IMG/VR virus record: IMGVR_UViG_3300011115_000942
Location: 1-24,513 of that record
Direction: 5' to 3' (one strand)
Source: a virus
DNA length: 24,513 nt
Shown here: positions 8,232 to 17,100 of the stretch, piece by piece
Layout: every line of letters starts with the position of its first letter
Position numbering within the stretch: position 1 is the stretch's first letter
The notes under the pieces: generated by a model
Seen by the model: only the letters and a program-made list of their open reading frames with translations
Databases searched by the model: none
Told to the model about the DNA's origin: nothing
Position numbers and translations under genes: made by a program

Positions 8232-9317
8232 ATGCTTCCTCTTTTGCTTTGGGTTCGTACCTTCCTCCTCGGCGCCGACGCTTCGGCCGGCCGGGATGCT
8301 CTCGGTCTTGGCTCCATGTCCGTCCAGAATTCTTCTGGAATTCAGGCCACGGGTGATATTGATGCGAATTCGCACAAAATTACCAATCTGACGGCCGGCT
8401 CTGCGACGGGTAATGCCGTCGAATACGATCAGATGAACACGGCGATCAACTCTGCCGTGACCGCCTTGGACTGGAAGAGCAGCGTCAAGGCTGCCACCAC
8501 TGGCGCGCTCCCTGCCTGTACCTATGACAATGGGACAAGCGGGGTAGGTGCGACCCTTACCGCCAATTCCAACGGTGCCTTTCCTAGTCAAGATGGGCAA
8601 GCCATTACGGTCAATGATCGTATCTTGGTCAAAAATCAGGCCAGTGGGGAGCACAACGGTATCTATAAGCTGGGCAATGCGGGCGGGGCTGGCTCTGCCT
8701 GGGTTTTGACGCGCTCCGCCGATGCCGACTCCTCCACCGAAGTCACGCCTCAGCTCAGTGTTGCCGTTGAGCAGGGCAGCTCTTCTGCGGGCTATATTTT
8801 CAAACTCAGCACCACTGGCTCAATTACGGTCGGGACAACCTCCCTGACTTTTGCGCAGATCGGTAGCCTGAGCCTCGGCTCTGCGACGCCTCAGTCCCTT
8901 GGGACTGCTTCTGCGGGCTCCTCCAGTGCCGCCGCCAAGGATGATCACGTCCATGGGACGGATGGCCTCGTATTGGCCGATGGGACCGGCTTAACCGGCA
9001 AGCTCGCCACCACTGGCCGCAAGCTCTCTGTTAATGCCGTCTCCTCCAGTGCCGCCGCCAACGCATCCAAGGACGTCCAATTCGTCAATTGCGGCACGGG
9101 TTCGATCACTTTGACTCTGCCTGCCTCCACTGGGGACGGGACCGAGGTTTGCGTCAAGCGCATTGGTAGCAATTCGGTCAATACCTTGACTATTGATGGA
9201 GATGGCTCTGAGACCGTGGAGGACTTCTCCGGCGCTCAGGTCGCCTCCTTTACAATGGTTCTCGGTGAATCTGTGCGCCTGGTTGCCGGTGCCTCCGGCA
9301 AGTGGTACCGCATCTAA
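8232..9317 (+). CDS. Fibre-like structural protein (head-region)
   Basis: A 361-residue Ser/Thr/Gly/Ala-rich protein with fibre features. Near residue 40 there is a HKITNLTAGSATGNAVEYDQM segment, typical of the shaft-to-repeat transition in phage fibres. It is followed by the widespread beta module (ATTGAL...GQAITVNDRILVKNQ...GIYKL) at about 85-150. SSAAAKDDHVHG and SSSAAANASK segments come next, then a C-terminal domain (about 290-361) that resembles that of the preceding gene. GGAG sits 6 bases before the ATG. A perfect 21-bp repeat (8918-8938 and 9041-9061) is in frame and encodes Ser/Ala runs. A fibre inside the head module, well before the tail genes, is uncommon; a head fibre or decoration role is an attractive inference. 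Confidence 0.7.
   Translation: MLPLLLWVRTFLLGADASAGRDALGLGSMSVQNSSGIQATGDIDANSHKITNLTAGSATGNAVEYDQMNTAINSAVTALDWKSSVKAATTGALPACTYDNGTSGVGATLTANSNGAFPSQDGQAITVNDRILVKNQASGEHNGIYKLGNAGGAGSAWVLTRSADADSSTEVTPQLSVAVEQGSSSAGYIFKLSTTGSITVGTTSLTFAQIGSLSLGSATPQSLGTASAGSSSAAAKDDHVHGTDGLVLADGTGLTGKLATTGRKLSVNAVSSSAAANASKDVQFVNCGTGSITLTLPASTGDGTEVCVKRIGSNSVNTLTIDGDGSETVEDFSGAQVASFTMVLGESVRLVAGASGKWYRI
8918..9061 (+). repeat. In-frame 21-bp direct repeat in fibre-like gene
   Basis: The sequence ctcctccagtgccgccgcc followed by aa occurs identically at 8918-8938 and 9041-9061. The copies are 123 bp apart, exactly 41 codons, so both are in the same reading frame and encode Ser-Ser-Ala-Ala-Ala. Recombination between the copies would delete or duplicate 41 residues of the shaft without a frameshift. 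Confidence 0.85.
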
Positions 9318-9328
9318 GGAGATAGATC

Positions 9329-10057
9329 ATGATTTCCGCCCGCTTTGCAGGTCCAGAAATTTTAGAGCAGGGGAAGGTAAACGCGCTCTCATGCGCGCTT
9401 TACCAGAACGGTGCTTTAATTGCGCCTGCATCGGGCGGCTCATGTTCGGTCTATCGGACTGATGGAACGTTGGTAGAAACCGGGTCCGCAATTGTATCCT
9501 CATCAATTGCGACCTTTTCCACGTCCGCTTTATCCTCTGAGGTTCGGGGGGAGGGATGGCGCGTCTCCTGGGCCTTGACCGTCGGGGGAGAGGCCCGCAT
9601 CTTTGACCGGATGGCGGCCCTCTGTCGTCGCCGGTTGTTTCCGACTGTTACCGATGCAGATCTTTATCGGAAGCACTCGGATCTCCAGTCTCAGCGCCCC
9701 TCTGGCGTCTCCTCCTATCAGTCGAAAATTGACGACTGTTGGGGGGAGCTGGTCCATGATGTCCGTCAAAAAGGCTCTATCCCCCATTTGGTCATGGGGG
9801 CTGAGGATCTGCACTACGTTTTGATGTATCGAGTGCTTGCAGGTATCTATTATGAGTTTGGGACTGGGCAGCAGCTCTATATAGATCGGGCGGCGCATTA
9901 TCGGGATCTTGCTAAGCAGGCTTTTGACGGGCTCAGCTTTGTTTATGATTCGACCGATAGCGGCAAAAAGGACGCTCAGCGCCGTGCCGCATCTCCTACT
10001 ACTTTTTTATGTGATCCTGGTTTGGGCTGGGGATGGAGTGGCCGCTATGACCGATGA
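9329..10057 (+). CDS. Head-tail connector-like protein
   Basis: A 242-residue two-part protein. Residues about 1-95 look like a beta sandwich (short strands such as LSCALYQNGALIAPASGG and SCSVYRTDGTLVETG). From about 105 on it is helical (DADLYRKHSDLQSQRP, then WGELVHDVRQKGSIPHLVMGAEDLHYVLMYRVLAGIYYEFG), which resembles head-completion or connector proteins. The order with the next genes (tail terminator-like, tail tube) supports a joining role. The ATG has a strong AAGGAG 8 bases upstream. The C-terminal end overlaps the next gene by 11 bp. The connector role is inferred from order and architecture; no exact family is claimed. Confidence 0.5.
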   Translation: MISARFAGPEILEQGKVNALSCALYQNGALIAPASGGSCSVYRTDGTLVETGSAIVSSSIATFSTSALSSEVRGEGWRVSWALTVGGEARIFDRMAALCRRRLFPTVTDADLYRKHSDLQSQRPSGVSSYQSKIDDCWGELVHDVRQKGSIPHLVMGAEDLHYVLMYRVLAGIYYEFGTGQQLYIDRAAHYRDLAKQAFDGLSFVYDSTDSGKKDAQRRAASPTTFLCDPGLGWGWSGRYDR

Positions 10058-10475
10058 AACCGCCGTCCGGACCGCTTTAGCGGCGCGTATCGCTGGCATC
10101 GGGATTCCCTGGTCTGAATCGGCTTTTCAACCCGATATGCTTGGGCGCGACCCATCCACAATTCAACATGGATGCTTTTCGGTCGATATGCCGTCCTCCC
10201 AAAATGTTGGGGAGCGGTCTAAGGCTGTGATTATGGTCCGTCCTCAGGTGGTCGTCCGTTTCTGCTGGTCGATCAAACCGCTTGATCAGACTGAGTCCTA
10301 TTCGGACGCTCAAACAGCCGAATTGCTCCTCCTCCGGACCCTTCTCCCGGATGTGTGGGCTGGCGACTTTCGTTTGTTGTGGTCATCCTCTCAGCGCCGG
10401 ACCCTGGATGATGGGGTCTATCGATTGGTGGAGATGACGTTCAACGCTCAATTCTATCTCTCTCTGGAGTCCTAA
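10047..10475 (+). CDS. Tail terminator-like protein
   Basis: A 142-residue protein whose size and position match tail terminators, which cap the tail tube and join it to the head. It is immediately upstream of the tail tube gene. The same frame is open from 9909, but the upstream part would overlap the connector-like gene by 149 bp. The ATG at 10047 has GGAG at 10035-10038 (8 bases away), so it is the better start. Residues show an alternating pattern (AVIMVRPQVVVRFCWSI, then TFNAQFYLSLE), compatible with the alpha/beta fold of this family. No diagnostic motif is present. Confidence 0.5.
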   Translation: MTDETAVRTALAARIAGIGIPWSESAFQPDMLGRDPSTIQHGCFSVDMPSSQNVGERSKAVIMVRPQVVVRFCWSIKPLDQTESYSDAQTAELLLLRTLLPDVWAGDFRLLWSSSQRRTLDDGVYRLVEMTFNAQFYLSLES

Positions 10476-10476
10476 G

Positions 10477-10992
10477 ATGTCCCTTTCCGATGCTCCTTTA
10501 ATTCCTTCCGATGGTGTCTTAGTCCTCTCCGATGCATCGGGGACGCCTAAAACCGTCACAATTTCTTATACCGATGGGGATCTTAAGATTGATGGGTTGG
10601 CCGCCAACGCGGCCGATATTACCGTTTTTGAGAAACGAAATATCCCCTATGCCGCGCGTCAAACCGGACGGAAACGCATCAAAGTTACCTTTTCCTGTCA
10701 TGTCCTGGATCTCTCCAATGGCTCAGCGGGGACTCCATTGGATGCCGTTCGTAAAACGGGCGCGTTCGCATCCGGTGTCTCTACCTGGACTGCGGGGGAT
10801 GTTTGGTTCCTGGATCTGCTCTGGACTGGGGAGCGTACCGCTTTTGGGGCGTCTGCCGATGCCACTATCCGGCTCAAGAAATTCCATCCTGAGGCATCTT
10901 TCTCTGAGGGCGTCCCTGGCAAATTTGAAATCACTGGGGAGGCCATCATTGTCGATACTGATACCTCGACTGGGGATCTGGTAATCGCATGA
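10477..10992 (+). CDS. Major tail tube protein
   Basis: A 171-residue protein of mostly beta character. It is followed immediately by the chaperone pair and the tape measure gene, the canonical order for the tail tube subunit. Motifs expected only in general terms are seen: an N-terminal strand with GDLKIDGL, a middle KRNIPYAARQTGRKRIKVTFSCHVLD stretch, and an ending with FEITGEAIIVDTDTS. It would polymerise into stacked rings around the tape measure protein. It overlaps the next gene by 4 bp (ATGA). Assignment is from order, length and composition. Confidence 0.75.
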   Translation: MSLSDAPLIPSDGVLVLSDASGTPKTVTISYTDGDLKIDGLAANAADITVFEKRNIPYAARQTGRKRIKVTFSCHVLDLSNGSAGTPLDAVRKTGAFASGVSTWTAGDVWFLDLLWTGERTAFGASADATIRLKKFHPEASFSEGVPGKFEITGEAIIVDTDTSTGDLVIA

Positions 10993-11381
10993 TAAAAATC
11001 CGCCTGCTGGGGGAGCACGCCGTCCTCCCGGTCTCCGGCCCGATGGCCTTTGCCATCTCCGAGGAATGGGCGGCGGCTTATTATGCCTCTATAGAGATTG
11101 GGGGCTTTCCTTTGATTCGGTCCTTATCGGCTGCTCTCGGATTCTCGACTCGGATCGGGAAGATGTCCGGGGCCATCTACAATCCCGCATCGGCTCAGGC
11201 GGTCCAGGAGTATGGGGGCGCGGTCTATTCGTTTTTTCGTCAAAAAGGTATATCGACTGAGGATATCCTGGATGCGGCCCGTCCCTGTGCCGATCAGATT
11301 TTGGGGGGTCTTGCTCCGAGGGAGTCCGAGGTCCAGGAAGTCGAAAATTTTACCGGTCAAAAAGGGGGGGCGTCGATCTGA
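10989..11381 (+). CDS. Tail assembly chaperone, G-like part
   Basis: A 130-residue protein between the tail tube and the tape measure, corresponding to gpG of lambda. It binds the tape measure protein and helps tail tube polymerisation. It has no export signal and begins at an ATGA overlap with the tail tube gene. Its 3' end contains A5G7 (11359-11370), read in the zero frame as CAA AAA GGG GGG GCG. Shifting back one base enters the -1 frame, which is open to 11581 and gives a longer GT-like product. The zero-frame product then stops at 11379-11381. This is the usual design for siphovirus chaperones and strengthens both gene calls. Confidence 0.7.
   Translation: MIKIRLLGEHAVLPVSGPMAFAISEEWAAAYYASIEIGGFPLIRSLSAALGFSTRIGKMSGAIYNPASAQAVQEYGGAVYSFFRQKGISTEDILDAARPCADQILGGLAPRESEVQEVENFTGQKGGASI
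11359..11370 (+). other. Probable -1 ribosomal frameshift (slippery) site
   Basis: AAAAAGGGGGGG lies 9 bases before the zero-frame stop of the chaperone gene. A tRNA on GGG at 11367-11369 can slip back and re-pair fully with GGG at 11366-11368. The -1 frame then reads GGC GTC GAT CTG ACG GTG and continues without a stop to 11581. Position and overlap match the G/GT frameshift of lambda-like tail chaperones. No strong downstream stem-loop was checked. Confidence 0.65.
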
Positions 11382-11383
11382 CG

Positions 11384-11581
11384 GTGCTTCGGCTCTCCCT
11401 AAAATTGGGGAGAGATCCGGGCTGGTTTCGGTCTCTTTCCAGGGAGGATCAAGCGGCGGTCCTCGCCTCTGAGCGGTTGCAGTCTAAACGGTCGGAAGGG
11501 AGTCCATCTCCTACTAAGTTGCCGCCGTCCATCCAGTCGGCTTTGGACAAGAGGCGCGCTCAGATGAAGGGGACAAAATGA
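11384..11581 (+). CDS. Tail assembly chaperone, T-like extension (frameshift product)
   Basis: This frame is -1 relative to the upstream chaperone gene and is open across the overlap, so it is most likely the T part of a GT fusion of about 197 residues, joined at A5G7. Read alone from a GTG at 11384 it would be 65 residues (LRLSLKLGRDPGWF, then SREDQAAVLASERLQ). That GTG has no good ribosome site because the G-run is about 14 bases upstream. The T part of such fusions is known to contact the tail tube protein. It overlaps the next gene by 4 bp (ATGA). A separate protein cannot be excluded, but the fusion reading is favoured. Confidence 0.65.
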   Translation: MLRLSLKLGRDPGWFRSLSREDQAAVLASERLQSKRSEGSPSPTKLPPSIQSALDKRRAQMKGTK

Positions 11582-12144
11582 GCAATATCCGATTCTCTTC
11601 TGGGGCTGCTTCGGTGGCGGTCTCCATGCCTGACATCGGCCGCAAGCTCTTGGAACGTCTCCGGGGTGGTGTTCCTGCTCGGTTGCTGGCGGTGGCTGAG
11701 GAGGTGGCTCAGGATGCGCGTCGGGATTGGTACGGTCCTCAGGGCGTCCGTCGGGTGACTGGCCAAACGGGGGACATCCGGGCTCAGGCCATCATCTCCG
11801 AGTCCGATGTCCGCATCCGGGTTTTTTCGACTGACACACGGAAGGACAAAAAAGGGCGGCCTGCGGTTGCCTTTGTTCGGCGTCCGGGCTCGTTGTCGTT
11901 GGTGCCTATAGAGATCGATAAGGCGGCGTATACGGCCGGGAAGGCATCGGCTAAGCCTGAGATGTTCTTCCATGCTCGGAAGGATGAGCCGCCATTCGTG
12001 CAAAAAGGCAAATTCTACAAGTTGGCGCCTAACCCTCAGGCGGGGGATGGAAAATACCTGTTTCAAGTCCTGGTACGCGCCCCCTTCAAGGCCAAAATTA
12101 ATAAGGCCGTGAATCAAATTAAGAAGGAGATCATCAATGGCTGA
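11578..12144 (+). CDS. gp10-like neck/minor tail protein (tentative)
   Basis: A 188-residue protein starting at an ATGA overlap with the chaperone extension and overlapping the tape measure gene by 8 bp. A helical region (LLAVAEEVAQDARRDWYGP) followed by VTGQTGDIRAQAIIS and a strand-rich middle vaguely resembles HK97 gp10-like proteins, which are involved in head-tail joining. The location between chaperone and tape measure is unusual for gp10, which is normally found with the connectors, so the family is only a guess. The C-terminal third is strongly basic (KAKINKAVNQIKKEI). Confidence 0.4.
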   Translation: MSNIRFSSGAASVAVSMPDIGRKLLERLRGGVPARLLAVAEEVAQDARRDWYGPQGVRRVTGQTGDIRAQAIISESDVRIRVFSTDTRKDKKGRPAVAFVRRPGSLSLVPIEIDKAAYTAGKASAKPEMFFHARKDEPPFVQKGKFYKLAPNPQAGDGKYLFQVLVRAPFKAKINKAVNQIKKEIING

Positions 12145-14161
12145 TGAAACCATAGGCATAGATGTAAAGCTTCAATTGGGCGACTTGCAAAAGCAGCTCG
12201 CTCAAATTCCAGGCATGACGGCTGAGCAGGCCAAATTGATGGTGGCTGAGCTTAATAAATCGGTCAAGGCATCCGAGAAGGCAGCCAGGGACGCTGCTAA
12301 GGCTGCGGGGGCTGGGACCAAAAAGATAGCCGATGATGCCAAAAAGGCGGCTGAGGACTTCTCCAAGACGGCCGGCGGGATGGGTGGGAACATCCAAAAG
12401 CTGGCTGGGTTTTTAGATTCGGTGATTCCGGGCGCGGGTCGGTTCGCTCAGTCGCTGGCCGATGTGGGAGACGTCGGGGAGGTGGCGGGCGACGTTGCCA
12501 AGGGGCTTGGGACATCAATTAGCGGGCTTGCGGCTACCTTTGGCCCTTTGGTCGTTGTGGTTGGGGCCCTTTCTGCGGCCTATGTGGTCCAGTCCAGGGA
12601 GGTGGATCGGTTGGTGGCGGCCCGTCAATTTGAGCATGACATCACAAAAAGCCTGACGGCTTCTGAGCGTGCCCTCCAGGATGCAAAATTGGCTGAGGCG
12701 GTGGCCACTGGCGACTTAACGGAGGCTGAGGGGGCTGAGACGCGGGCGCGTCGGTCGGCTCAGCGGGCGGTCCTGGATTACTATGAGGCTCAAAAAAAGA
12801 CGAGAGAGGAGCTTCAAAAAAGCATCGATGACTCCAAGAAATATGTAACCGTTCAGCGGGGCCTGGCTGTCGCTTTGGCGGCGGTCGCTGCGTATGGGAC
12901 TGGACAAGGGGAGGTCGCTTTTAAGCGGTATGCCCTTGCTATAGATCAGGCTTTCGACTCTGTGACCGGGTTGGAGTCGGGTGTCTCCGATGCCAAGGGC
13001 AAATTGGGAGAACTGGATCAAGCGGTCCAGACTCAGGCCAAAAACCAGGGAGAACTGAAGGATGCGACTCTCGCCACTGACCGAGCAACGCGGGCAAAAA
13101 GCGAGGGAGATAAGGCTGCCACTGAGGCCCTTAAGGCGCTGACTGCGGCCTATGAGGCATCCAAGAGGGCCATGGATGAGGATTCGGCTATCCAGGCTCA
13201 ATTCGCGGCCGGTTTGGCTGGCATCCAATCGGCTGGGGAGAAGGCTGCTGAGTCTCAGTTGGATGGGGAGGCCCGTCTATCGGCTGCGCGGGATCTGGCC
13301 CTTAAACAGCTTTTAGAGCAGTATCAGGCCACTTTGCAATTGGCTGGGGCCGATGCTGACCGGCTCAAAGCGTCGGGGGCCTATGAGGCATCTAAGGCGG
13401 CTATCGTTCAGGCATCCGAGGCTGAGATCGCTTCACTTCGGAAGTCGGCTGAGGACAAGGCCAAAAAGGAGCGGGATGACGCACTTAAAAGGCGCATGGA
13501 TGATGAAAGGAAGTCGCGGGATGAATATGTCGCCATCATCCAAGATGGGCTGAGCAAGGGGGCAGATCTGACCGCTCAGGCATCGGCTAAAAATGCCGAT
13601 GTGGCTTCCAGTCTCCAGGCCCAATTGATAGCAGGCGAGGGCATCTATACTAAGGCTCAGGAAGCTGCGCTCAAAAAGCGGATCGCCTCTGCCAAGGAGG
13701 CGGCGCTCCGTCAATTTGAGATATCCAAAGGGTTATCCATAGGTTCGGCTGTCATGAATACCGCTGAGGGCGTCTCCAAGGCCCTCGCGGGGCCCTTTCC
13801 TTTGGTGAGATCTGCGATTATTGCCGCTGAGGGGGCGGCTCAGGTGGCCGTCATCTCGGCTCAGCAGCCTACTTTCCATGCGGGCGGTGTGTTCGATCCT
13901 TCTCTCGGTCCTGATGAGGGGTACGCAAAATTGAGGAAGGGGGAGCCTGTTCTTGCCCCTGTCGCTCGGTCGGTTTTGGGGGATGATACGCTCCGGAAGG
14001 CATCGGCGGGGGTGTCGTCGCCGTCGGGATCGATTTACACGGTCCAGGTCTATGGGCATAATCAGATAGTAGATCGTTGGGAGCGGGATCGCCTTCGGGT
14101 TGGGGGCCCGCTCTCCATGGCGGTTAAGAAGAATTCTAAGCCTGGGATGGGTGGTCTATGA
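12137..14161 (+). CDS. Tape measure protein
   Basis: A 674-residue, mainly alpha-helical Ala/Glu/Lys/Gln-rich protein that would set tail length. Helices dominate residues about 25-85, 150-240 and 290-530. A hydrophobic segment around 128-148 (ISGLAATFGPLVVVVGALSA) is typical of tape measures, which insert into the host membrane at DNA injection. The C-terminal end has the common GGVFDPSLGPDEGYAKLRKGEPVL motif type seen in this family. At roughly 0.15 nm per residue, a tail near 100 nm is expected (rule of thumb, not measured). AAGGAG precedes the ATG. No peptidase or lysozyme domain is evident in this version. It overlaps the next gene by 4 bp. Confidence 0.9.
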   Translation: MADETIGIDVKLQLGDLQKQLAQIPGMTAEQAKLMVAELNKSVKASEKAARDAAKAAGAGTKKIADDAKKAAEDFSKTAGGMGGNIQKLAGFLDSVIPGAGRFAQSLADVGDVGEVAGDVAKGLGTSISGLAATFGPLVVVVGALSAAYVVQSREVDRLVAARQFEHDITKSLTASERALQDAKLAEAVATGDLTEAEGAETRARRSAQRAVLDYYEAQKKTREELQKSIDDSKKYVTVQRGLAVALAAVAAYGTGQGEVAFKRYALAIDQAFDSVTGLESGVSDAKGKLGELDQAVQTQAKNQGELKDATLATDRATRAKSEGDKAATEALKALTAAYEASKRAMDEDSAIQAQFAAGLAGIQSAGEKAAESQLDGEARLSAARDLALKQLLEQYQATLQLAGADADRLKASGAYEASKAAIVQASEAEIASLRKSAEDKAKKERDDALKRRMDDERKSRDEYVAIIQDGLSKGADLTAQASAKNADVASSLQAQLIAGEGIYTKAQEAALKKRIASAKEAALRQFEISKGLSIGSAVMNTAEGVSKALAGPFPLVRSAIIAAEGAAQVAVISAQQPTFHAGGVFDPSLGPDEGYAKLRKGEPVLAPVARSVLGDDTLRKASAGVSSPSGSIYTVQVYGHNQIVDRWERDRLRVGGPLSMAVKKNSKPGMGGL

Positions 14162-17100
14162 TTGATGATATCCGGGGGTTACTCCTTCCTGCCTCTCTTT
14201 CGCCTCAGGCCTCAGCCCCTGCATCGGGGCCGTTACCTGGTCTCGTCTCCGAGGCATCCGGACAGCATTCCGGGATGGTCCTGGCGACGTCCGGCGACAT
14301 CGAGGGGGATACGTCTCCCGATATAGATCTTAGGGCCCTTCGGGCTGGGATGCCGGGGGATGCGGCTCTTATCTGGCGAGAATCAGGCGGGGACTGGCAA
14401 GGCTGGGACGCTCCCCACGTCCCCCATGAAATTCGGGCCATCCTCCGAGGGACCGGCGCGGCGTATCGGCCTTCCAGCTCCATCCGTACCCGCTCGGGGG
14501 CATGGATCGTCTCTCTGATCAGTGACTCCCAGGCGGTTGAGATCGTCTGCGCATCGGGGCATACGACCGTCTACGACCGTGGATCGGCGTATTCCGGGGG
14601 GCTGCCGTGGTCCGCCCTTTGTGAATTGGGGGATGGGACCGTCCTTCTTTTTGCCTGGGTCTATCATGGGACGTCATGGCAAATTCGGGCGTGGCGGTCT
14701 GGGAATGATGGGGTCGATTGGGACTTACATCAGTCTGCATGTCTGCAACATGCCGTCTCAGGATCGACCTATGGCCTTATTGGGCGGCTCTCAGGCGCAT
14801 GGTTGGGCGGTCAAATTTGTCTAATTGGCCACATTCAGGAGACCGCGACTCCAGAGGATCGCCTCATCCAGTGGGCTTCCTCGGATGATGGGGCGTCCCT
14901 TGTCCGGGTCGATCTGATGACGGGACAAGACCGGGCATATCCTCAGGTATGTGTGCCCTTTGGTCGGTTGGTGGTTGTCTATATTGCTCGGAGAGATGCA
15001 ACGGCTCCCCATCATCTCCCCTACGTCCGAGTCCTCCCCTCACCTTACGATCCACTGTCGTCGGTCGATGCGACTGCCATTGATGCGGGGGCTATCGAGT
15101 GGGCTTCCCAGGCGGGCGGGGTTTTTGACGATGGAGATCTTGCTCTTACTGTGGATGATGACGGGGTTTTGTATCTGGTTGGGAGGGATACGGGGTCATC
15201 CATGGAAGTCCAGGCCCTTCGGTCGGTGGATGGGGGCGCGTCCTGGGAGGGGATGGGGGCATCCTCAGCGACGTATGGCCTGATTTATTCGGGTTCTTCG
15301 GTCTATCCCGTCGATCTTTGCCTCTATCCCTATCAGGGTGCCCTTTATTTGGGGCATCGGTGGATCGGTGCGGTCGATACCGATGGCGCCTATCGTCTCA
15401 AATTGGGCGGCTATGGTCCGGTGACTTTGCCGATGGTTTCCGGGGTGGCCGATTCGCCTGCCGATCAATCGGGATGGGTTTCGACTTGGTATCCTGCCGA
15501 TGTGCCTGAGAGTGTCCATCCAGGTGTCTGGTCCATCTCGACTTCAGGGGCTCCGGCGATCACTTGCAACAATTCGGAGACAATGCAGGTCCGGGCGACA
15601 ATTGCCTTGGATGATGCCGATTGGGCCGCTCAGCCCTCCGTCGGCCTGGATGGTGTTCATATAGAGATCGAGGTTACCCCATCCGGACTCAAGCCCTACG
15701 TCTCCGCTCGGTCCTCGGACGGTGCGGGGACATCGTACTCAGTCCGTGTGGCATGGGATGGATCGGCGTGGATCATCCGGGATTTATCGGGCGGGGTGGA
15801 TGTGGGGAGTGTGACGCCATCCGGGACAAGGCAGCGGATCATCCTGTCGGTTGGGGATGGGGTTGGGCACGTCTGGATCATGGATGAATCTGGGGCATTA
15901 GATGGGGAGGTCGATATCCCCTCCCTATCGGCTGGATCGGCCTCCACTGCATCCCTGTCGGTGGGCATCATTGCTCAGGTCGCGCTTTCATCGTGCTATT
16001 TTCATTACATACACTGGTCTGATGGGGCATACATAGGGATCGGTCTGTCGGGGGGTCAAGGTCGGGACTCCCTCAGCCCTCGGACGGTCTCAGGTTTGCC
16101 GGTTTGGATTGCTTCTGGCCTGCGCCTGGCTGCCATCGATGGGCCTTGCGGGCATGGGGAGGAGTGGAACATCAAGGCCCGATATGCGTATCCGGTCTCA
16201 AATTTGGATATGACGGTGGATCTCCCTCGGCTGAGTCCGAGGTCTCCTTTTAAGAGCCCTACCGCTCCGATCTTGGTTTGGGAGTACTCCTCGGACGTTT
16301 CAAAAATTGAGCGGCCTTTGGGCGTGCTCGGTCTATACCTCTCGGATGTGAATTGGCGATATGCCACAATTGAGGGCCGAAACGCGGCGGGGGCGTGGGT
16401 TTCTCTCCTGAGCCTGGATCTTGCCAAGGAGGCGCGGGGGCTTGGCTGGATCCGGACCAATTCTTTGATGAGATCTGCGGGGTCCAGTGCGTCTAGTCCG
16501 TTTTATGCGACGGGTGACCTGGATGGGGCCTATATGGTCGCGCATGGTTCGGGGCGGGTTTGGCGCATCTCGGATCAGACTGCCGGGAAATTCATCGATC
16601 CTACCACTGGCATAGCGGATCAGGCGGTCCGGTTTGTGGTCTCGGATGTTGCTGCGGGGGATGCCACTTCTGGGAGCGACGGGGCGATCATCCCCAGGGA
16701 GGCGCTCATCCTGCTTCCTGCGACCTATGCGACTTCCTACGGGGCCTATCGGCTCAGGGTGTTGTCGGTGGATTCGGCGGTTGCCGATGCGGATAACCCT
16801 GAGGCCGATTATCGGATCGGGGTGGCAATGGTCGGCTATTTCCATGCTTTCGGCATGCAGTATGCCTTAGGCCGCGCGATAGAAGTAGCATTCAATGCTG
16901 AGATAAACGAGGGGAGAACGGGCGTCCTATCGGCTATTTCTCCAGGCCCTTCATATAGATCATGGGAGGTCTCTTGGTCGGATCCTGTGGATGAGTCTGT
17001 TAAAAGCCTCGTTCGTGCCTGGGACGGGGGGGACATCATCGCTACCCTCGGATCGACTACTCAGGACATCATTGGCGTTATTGGGCGTCTCAACGGGTCT

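Noticed and set aside
9909-10046. Upstream extension of the tail-terminator-like gene with a hydrophobic N-terminus
   Set aside because: Would overlap the connector-like gene by 149 bp; ATG 10047 has GGAG at ideal distance.
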